Positions 59,022-64,000 of a DNA stretch of 64,000 bases are shown one piece after another. Under the pieces are notes generated by a model that saw nothing but the letters and a program-made list of their open reading frames with translations, made no database searches and was not told the DNA's origin. This DNA is from Lysobacteraceae bacterium SCN 69-320 (GTDB lineage Bacteria > Pseudomonadota > Gammaproteobacteria > Xanthomonadales > Rhodanobacteraceae), in NCBI GenBank assembly GCA_001725155.1, contig MEFP01000030.1:186001-250000 (forward strand), written 5' to 3'. Position 1 is the first letter of the stretch, and the number at the start of each line of letters is the position of its first letter. The position numbers and the translations under genes are program-made.

Positions 59022-61412
59022 TCAATCCTTCGCCGGCAGCAGATGCACTTCCGACACAGCCCACAACGTCTTCGTATCCGGCCGCGTGAACACGAAGCAG
59101 AGGTCTTCGTTCGCCGGTGCGGCTTTCGGCCGGGCCGGCAGTTTCGCGCGCAGGGTCGTGCGCTCGGGATTGCGTGCGGCTTCCTTCAGCGGCAGCGTGA
59201 GCCACGGACGGCCGCTGCAGCCGCCGCGGTGGATTTCGAGTTCGCCGGCCGCGGTCGCGGGCTTGCGCCGCACGACGTGTTTCGCGTCGTGCCAGAGCTG
59301 GAAGTTGTACGGCAGGCTGCCGACTTCGACCTCGATCGCCGCGCTGCCGGCCAGATCCGCCTGCGGCCAGATCCAGCAGGCGTCGAAGATGTCGACGCTG
59401 TAGAACGGCCGCTCGCCGGTCAGCGGCGCATCGTCTTCGAGGCGCAGCACGAGACCGCCGTCCTTGCGGCAGGGCTGCAGCTCGCCGCTGAGGCGACGGC
59501 GCAAGGCCTCCGCATCGGTCGCGATCGCGACACTGCGCGTCAGCGGCGTCGCGCCGGAGAACGTCGCTGCGCGCAACGGCGTGCCGGCGGCGAGATCCCG
59601 CGGACTGGCGCAGAGCGGCGAGTTCGCCGTCGGTTCGCTGCCGTCCTCGGTGCAGCGCAATTCCCCGAAGCCGGTCTGGTTGCGCAGCGCGACCGTCACG
59701 CGCGCCGGATCACCGGGCCGGGCGCTGACCTGCGCGCGCGGCAGGAAGGCCGATTCGGCATAGCCGATGCCGAGCGCGCGGTAGCGCGCGAACTGCGCCG
59801 GCAGGCGGGCGAGGAAACCCGGCCAGTCGCGCCGGTCGCGCGGCGTCCAGTCGACCTCGGCCAGGGCGGACAGGCGCGGGAACACCGCGTGCTCCACGCG
59901 CGCGGTCGTGCGCATGTGTTCGACCCAGACATTGACCTGCGCGCCGAGCACGTGGCGCGCCTGGGTCTCGTCGAGCTCGGCCGGCGTCGGTTCGAACGCG
60001 TAGAGTTTTTCGAGGGTGACCAGATACGGCCGGCCCGAAGGCTCGTCGGCCGCGTCGCTCTGCAGGTTGTCCAGATACAGGTCCGGCGACGGCGACAGCA
60101 CGACGTCATGTCCCGCACGCGCAGCCTCGATCGCGCCCTGGGTGCCGCGCCAGGACATCACGCTGGCGCTCTCGGGGAGTTGGCCGCCTTCGAGGATTTC
60201 GTCCCAGCCGATGAGCTTGCGGCCGTGCTTTTCGAGCAGGGTTTCCAGCCGCGAGACGAACCACGCCTGCAGCGCCGTGTCGTCGGCCAGGCCGAGCTGC
60301 TTGCGCCGCGCCTGCACGCGCCTGGACGCCGCCCAGCGGTCCTTGGCCGCTTCGTCGCCGCCGATGTGGATGTAGCGCGACGGGAACAGCTCGACGATTT
60401 CCGCGAGCACCCCATCGATGAACTCGAATGTGGATTCGTCCACATTGAGCAGATACGTGTGCACGCCCCAGTCGGTCGAGACCGGCGGCTTCTCGCCGGT
60501 GCCGAGGGCGGGATAGGCGGCGATCGCGGCCTGCATGTGGCCGGGCATGTCGATTTCCGGAACGATGGTGATCTGGCGCGTTGCGGCGTAAGCGACGATC
60601 TCGCGGATCTGTTCCTGCGTGTAGTAGCCGCCGTAGCGGCGCGGCTTGCCGGTGGCCGGGTCGATGTCGGCCGCGGCGGCCGGTCCGGGCGGCACGCGCC
60701 AGGCGCCGACCTCGGTCAGGCGCGGATAGCGCTTGATCTCCACGCGCCAGCCCTGGTCGTCGGTCAGATGCCAGTGCAGGGTGTTGAGCTTGTGCAGCGC
60801 CATCGCGTCGATGAGTTTCTTGACGAACTCCGGCGACTGGTAATGGCGCGCCGAATCGAGCATGAGGCCGCGCCAGCGATAGCGCGGCCAGTCGGTGATC
60901 GTGCCGGCCATGATCGAGGTCGCGGACGATGCATCACCCGGCTGCGCCGTGAGCAGCTGCCACAGCGACACGGCGCCGTAGAACAGACCGGATTCGCTGC
61001 CGGACGTGATCGCGACGACGCCGTCGCGGGCGTCGAGCCTGTACGCACCGTCGATCGCCTCGCGGTCGGCCTGGAACACGAAACGAATGCCCTGCGCCGG
61101 ATTCTTCGCGGCGCAGCCGACCGTCAAGGCAAGACCGCGCGTGCGCTGGACCAGATCGGTGAAATAGCGCGCGACCTTCTGCGCTTCGTCGCCGCAGGCA
61201 TCGACCGTCGTCGTCGCGGCGATGCGCACGGCGGCACCGGTCGATGCGCGTTCGATCTGCGCCGGCGCCGGAATGATCGCCTCGAGCGGTACCACCGCTG
61301 CGGAAACCGCTTCGGCATGCCTGCCGCCGCCGGAAGGCGCGTGCGCGCAGGCGGCCAGCAGCGCGGCGCAGACGGCCGATCCGGCAAAGCGCAGGGTTCT
61401 CGAACGCCTCAT
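59022..61412 (-). CDS. GH20 beta-N-acetylhexosaminidase, lipoprotein, 796 aa
   Basis: The N-terminus MRRSRTLRFAGSAVCAALLA plus AC gives a lipobox (LAAC), so the enzyme is lipid-anchored. A GH20b domain lies at about residues 45-155 and the TIM-barrel catalytic domain at about 160-520 (YRWRGLMLDSARHYQSPEFV, LNTLHWHLTDDQGWRVEIKR, IVPEIDMPGHMQAAIAAYPA). The catalytic Asp-Glu pair is in YIHIGGDEAAKDRW. The C-terminal 250 residues include a chitobiase-like Fn3 (TEDGSEPTANSPLC). It releases GlcNAc from chito-oligosaccharides or glycans. The start at 61412 is preferred over 61472 because of the lipobox position. A TonB receptor gene lies just upstream. Confidence 0.93.
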   Translation of the reverse strand: MRRSRTLRFAGSAVCAALLAACAHAPSGGGRHAEAVSAAVVPLEAIIPAPAQIERASTGAAVRIAATTTVDACGDEAQKVARYFTDLVQRTRGLALTVGCAAKNPAQGIRFVFQADREAIDGAYRLDARDGVVAITSGSESGLFYGAVSLWQLLTAQPGDASSATSIMAGTITDWPRYRWRGLMLDSARHYQSPEFVKKLIDAMALHKLNTLHWHLTDDQGWRVEIKRYPRLTEVGAWRVPPGPAAAADIDPATGKPRRYGGYYTQEQIREIVAYAATRQITIVPEIDMPGHMQAAIAAYPALGTGEKPPVSTDWGVHTYLLNVDESTFEFIDGVLAEIVELFPSRYIHIGGDEAAKDRWAASRRVQARRKQLGLADDTALQAWFVSRLETLLEKHGRKLIGWDEILEGGQLPESASVMSWRGTQGAIEAARAGHDVVLSPSPDLYLDNLQSDAADEPSGRPYLVTLEKLYAFEPTPAELDETQARHVLGAQVNVWVEHMRTTARVEHAVFPRLSALAEVDWTPRDRRDWPGFLARLPAQFARYRALGIGYAESAFLPRAQVSARPGDPARVTVALRNQTGFGELRCTEDGSEPTANSPLCASPRDLAAGTPLRAATFSGATPLTRSVAIATDAEALRRRLSGELQPCRKDGGLVLRLEDDAPLTGERPFYSVDIFDACWIWPQADLAGSAAIEVEVGSLPYNFQLWHDAKHVVRRKPATAAGELEIHRGGCSGRPWLTLPLKEAARNPERTTLRAKLPARPKAAPANEDLCFVFTRPDTKTLWAVSEVHLLPAKD

Positions 61413-61510
61413 GGAGCACCTCGACTGTCGTTTTCGGTCAGCGCGCGCGGCATTCGCGCGACTGCGCATCATAGGGGTTGCAGCCGGCGCGGGTGGTGCG
61501 GCCGCTGCTC

Positions 61511-61540
61511 AAAAAAAGGGCCGAGATCCACTCTCGGCCC
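61511..61540 (-). terminator. Rho-independent terminator after the TonB receptor gene
   Basis: On the minus strand the stem GGGCCGAGA/TCTCGGCCC with a 5-base loop is followed by TTTTTTT. It lies 84 bases after the receptor stop at 61624 and before the hexosaminidase start, so the two genes are separate or only partly coupled. Confidence 0.9.
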
Positions 61541-61623
61541 CAAGGTCACCACGTTGGAGATGAAGCACGTGCCCGGCGTCGCGCACCGCATCGGCGCGGC
61601 GACGCCGGTGTTCGCGGCGGCGA

Positions 61624-64000
61624 TCAGAAGCCTGCGCGGAACGTCAGCATGTAGCGGCGGCCCGTGGAGTACTTGCCAGCCAGATAGTCCTTGCTGCCGA
61701 GATACTGGAAATACTTCTCGTTCGTCAGGTTCGAGCCGTCCAGCGTCACCCCGAAGTTGTCGTTGAACTTCCAGCCGAGGCTGGCGCCGACTTCGGTGTA
61801 GTCGTCCACGCTGGCCGGTGCCGCGCCGGCGACATAGCCGCCCGCGAGGTACTTGCTGCGGAAGTTGTAGTTCAGGCGTGCGCTGAACGGTCCCTTCTCG
61901 TAGTACGGGCTGATCGTCAGCGCATTCTTGGACTGGTACGGCATCGGGTTGCCCTGGTCGGTGCGGCCCAGCGCGTAGGTGTAGTTCGCCGCGACACCGA
62001 AGCCGGTCTCGCCGAACGGCTGCTGATAGTTCAGGTTGAAGCCCTTGATCGTCGCGCTGCCGGCGTTGTACGGACGGCTGACGCTGTAGTCGCAGAAACC
62101 GTCGGCGGTACAGCCGTGGAAGCCGACCAGCGCACCCCACTGGTCCGGGTTGTTGTCGCGGATCGAGTTGTACTGGCGCTCGATGCGTGCGATGCGGTCG
62201 ATGTAGTTGGAAACGTCCTTGTAGAACACCGACGCCGCCAGCACCGAGGATTCGGCGAAATACCACTCGGCGGACACGTTGAAGTTGTTCGACTCGTACG
62301 GGCCGAGATCGGCGTTGCCGCCGGCGCCGGTCAAGGTCGAATCATTGAGGAAGGTGTTGTTCACCATCTGGTTGTACGGCGCCCAGGCGATGACCTTCGC
62401 GCCGCTGAAGCGCAGCACCACGTCGTCGGCCGCGTCGTAGATCAGGTTGAACGACGGCAGCACCTTGTCGTACGTGCTCTTCTTGGTCTGCCACCAGGAC
62501 GCCGGCGCCGGCAGGACCGGCGCGGCGCCGCCCGGGTTGTAGCCCGATGCGTCAGTCTCGGTGTCGACGTAGCGGAAGCCGAAGTTGCCGTGGAACCGGC
62601 CTTCGGTCTGGAAGTTCAGCTGCGCATAGAACGCGTCGGTGCTCTGCTCCAGCGCCCAGGTGTTGTTGATCGTCGAGCCCGGGTCCGGCGCCGAGTAGTT
62701 GATCGGCGAGCCGCGCACCCAGTCGATCACGTTGTCGCGGCCGACGTAGACATGATGGCCGTGGTCGTAGGAGAACCCGTCGAACGCGCCCATCGTGTCG
62801 GTGTAGCCGATCGTGCCCACGTCGGCCAGCGAGCCCAGGCGCACGCCGCCGTAGACGGCCAGGCCGTAGGCTTCCTCGTGCTTGTTGTGGCGGTAGCCGA
62901 CCTGCAGCGTATGGAACACGCTGTCGAAGTGCTTGCCGAAATCGACCTGGCCGTAGGTGTCCTTGCCTTCGGAGGAGAAGATGCCGCGGTTGCCCATCCA
63001 GCCCGCGTCCTTCCAGTTGGCCGGATTGCGCGCGGCGGCGGGATCGTCGAAGGTGACGCCGCGGTTGGTATCCCAGCTGAAGCCGCCGAAGTACACCGGC
63101 TCGATGAACCACTGGGTGATGTTCGGGTTCTCCGACTTGGACTGGCCGATCTTGCCGCCGACGTCCCAGCCTTCGCCGCTGTACTTCAGATCGAGATCGA
63201 GTCCCTTGGTCGTGACTTCCGACTGGCGCGCCTGGTTGTCGTAGATCACCGCGCCGCCGGCCGCCGTGGAATGGCCGGTCTGCGCCACGCCGCCGCTCAC
63301 GCCGCCGAGCTGGTCGACCGCCGCCACCGTGCTCGGCAGCCAGGTCGTGTAGCTGTACATCGACTGGTTGTAGTTGTCGAAGTTCTCGCGGATGTACATG
63401 CCGCTGAGATTGGCCTCGAAATTGTCGGCCGGCTTGAACTGCAGATTCACGACGGCGCTGTTGCGCTTGCGCGTCTGCTGGAACCAGGCCGCGTTGACGG
63501 AGTTCGGCACCATGGTGTTGGCCGACACGCCGGTCGCGTTGGCGAACGTCGAGGCCGGCACGTAGCCGAAGATCTCGATGCCCTGGCGGTCGACCTGCTC
63601 TTCGTAGTGCTGTGCGGCGACGGCCAGGCCGAAGGTCTCGGCGTCGTTCTTGACGCTGTAGAGGATGGACGCGTTCGGCTTGCCCTTGGACGCCTGGTCG
63701 CTGTAGCTGTAGCCGACCGAGCCGCTCAGGGTGTTCTTGTCCAGATCCAGCGGCTTGCGCGTATGCATCAGGATCGTGCCGCCGATCGAACCTTCCGGCA
63801 GGCGCGCCTCGGGTGACTTGTACACTTCGAGACGGCCGAGGATTTCCGGCGCGATCAGAGTGAAGTCGAAGCCGCGGTTGGGCTGTTCGCCGTAGAGCCA
63901 GATGGATTGGGCGACCGGATGGCCGTCGATGAAGGACAGGTTCAGCGACGGATCGGTGCCGTCGATGCTGACGCGCTCGCCCTGGCCGAAGCGGCGGTCG
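61624..64000 (-). CDS. TonB-dependent receptor, Caulobacter/Xanthomonas type (5' part beyond window)
   Basis: The frame runs off the right edge; 792 codons are visible. The last part of the plug domain is present (FIDGHPVAQSIWLYGEQPNR, LEVYKSPEARLPEGSIGGTI). The 22-strand barrel follows, with the family motif DLGPYESNNFNVSAEWYFAE, SSVLAASVFYKDVSNYI near the periplasmic turns. The C-terminus ends RRYMLTFRAGF, an outer-membrane insertion signal with terminal Phe. This class commonly imports carbohydrates or their oligomers, and the adjacent GH20 hexosaminidase suggests GlcNAc-containing substrates; this is inference from context. The signal peptide and TonB box are outside the window. Confidence 0.93.
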   Translation of the reverse strand, partial: DRRFGQGERVSIDGTDPSLNLSFIDGHPVAQSIWLYGEQPNRGFDFTLIAPEILGRLEVYKSPEARLPEGSIGGTILMHTRKPLDLDKNTLSGSVGYSYSDQASKGKPNASILYSVKNDAETFGLAVAAQHYEEQVDRQGIEIFGYVPASTFANATGVSANTMVPNSVNAAWFQQTRKRNSAVVNLQFKPADNFEANLSGMYIRENFDNYNQSMYSYTTWLPSTVAAVDQLGGVSGGVAQTGHSTAAGGAVIYDNQARQSEVTTKGLDLDLKYSGEGWDVGGKIGQSKSENPNITQWFIEPVYFGGFSWDTNRGVTFDDPAAARNPANWKDAGWMGNRGIFSSEGKDTYGQVDFGKHFDSVFHTLQVGYRHNKHEEAYGLAVYGGVRLGSLADVGTIGYTDTMGAFDGFSYDHGHHVYVGRDNVIDWVRGSPINYSAPDPGSTINNTWALEQSTDAFYAQLNFQTEGRFHGNFGFRYVDTETDASGYNPGGAAPVLPAPASWWQTKKSTYDKVLPSFNLIYDAADDVVLRFSGAKVIAWAPYNQMVNNTFLNDSTLTGAGGNADLGPYESNNFNVSAEWYFAESSVLAASVFYKDVSNYIDRIARIERQYNSIRDNNPDQWGALVGFHGCTADGFCDYSVSRPYNAGSATIKGFNLNYQQPFGETGFGVAANYTYALGRTDQGNPMPYQSKNALTISPYYEKGPFSARLNYNFRSKYLAGGYVAGAAPASVDDYTEVGASLGWKFNDNFGVTLDGSNLTNEKYFQYLGSKDYLAGKYSTGRRYMLTFRAGF

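Noticed and set aside
58923-61766. 947-codon plus-strand frame opposite the GH20 gene
   Set aside because: It crosses the GH20 gene, the terminator and part of the TonB receptor, and has no recognisable domain.

Overview
The window is a stretch of GC-rich chromosome from a gammaproteobacterium, most likely of the order Xanthomonadales (Lysobacterales), family Rhodanobacteraceae, for example a Dokdonella-like genus. This placement is an inference from the gene content: thiS-thiG-trmB, a holD-like gene next to rimI, a Caulobacter/Xanthomonas-type TonB receptor, and secreted proteins that end in IFxNGFE-like tails. It was not tested by a search.

Layout. Positions 1-6210 are the right part of an integrated mobilizable element inserted at the 3' end of a tRNA-Gly(CCC) gene. 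It carries a MobA/MobL relaxase cut by the window edge, a two-gene cargo with a nuclease-like protein, a recognisable IncQ/MobQ-type oriT, a TraD-like operon, an AT-richer patch with a frameshifted gene, and a tyrosine integrase next to the tRNA. The left end of the element lies outside the window.

From 6.2 kb onward the sequence is ordinary chromosome. 6.5-13.8 kb holds a FecR/DUF6600 protein with an 84-bp repeat, thiS-thiG-trmB, an SLC13 permease and a Rieske protein. 13.8-20.7 kb is a tightly overlapping operon on the minus strand: pssA, a GAF-PP2C-HATPase regulator, a STAS protein, an MCE/Mla-type lipid transporter (permease, ATPase, MlaD-like, lipoprotein), a holD-like gene and rimI. Phospholipid synthesis, lipid transport and a phospho-switch are therefore written as one unit. 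20.9-28.7 kb holds two DUF4124 proteins, proS, two unknown proteins, a ThrE-type exporter and an EamA permease.

28.8-33.1 kb holds alkB, a CoA-transferase, an amidase and a divergent GntR regulator with palindromes between them. 33.1-37.3 kb holds ETF-ubiquinone oxidoreductase, a Coq7-type hydroxylase and small proteins. 37.3-53.4 kb contains three secreted proteins with a common C-terminal tail (IFxNGFE-like), interspersed with two ECF sigma/membrane-protein pairs and a fusion of a winged-helix domain, a Ser/Thr kinase and TPRs. 53.4-64 kb holds an aldo/keto reductase, a nitrilase-family hydrolase, a subtilase, a GlxA/AraC regulator operon, a 303-bp element with 42-bp inverted ends, a GH20 hexosaminidase lipoprotein and a TonB-dependent receptor cut by the right edge. 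No CRISPR array or rRNA gene was seen. The only tRNA found is tRNA-Gly(CCC).
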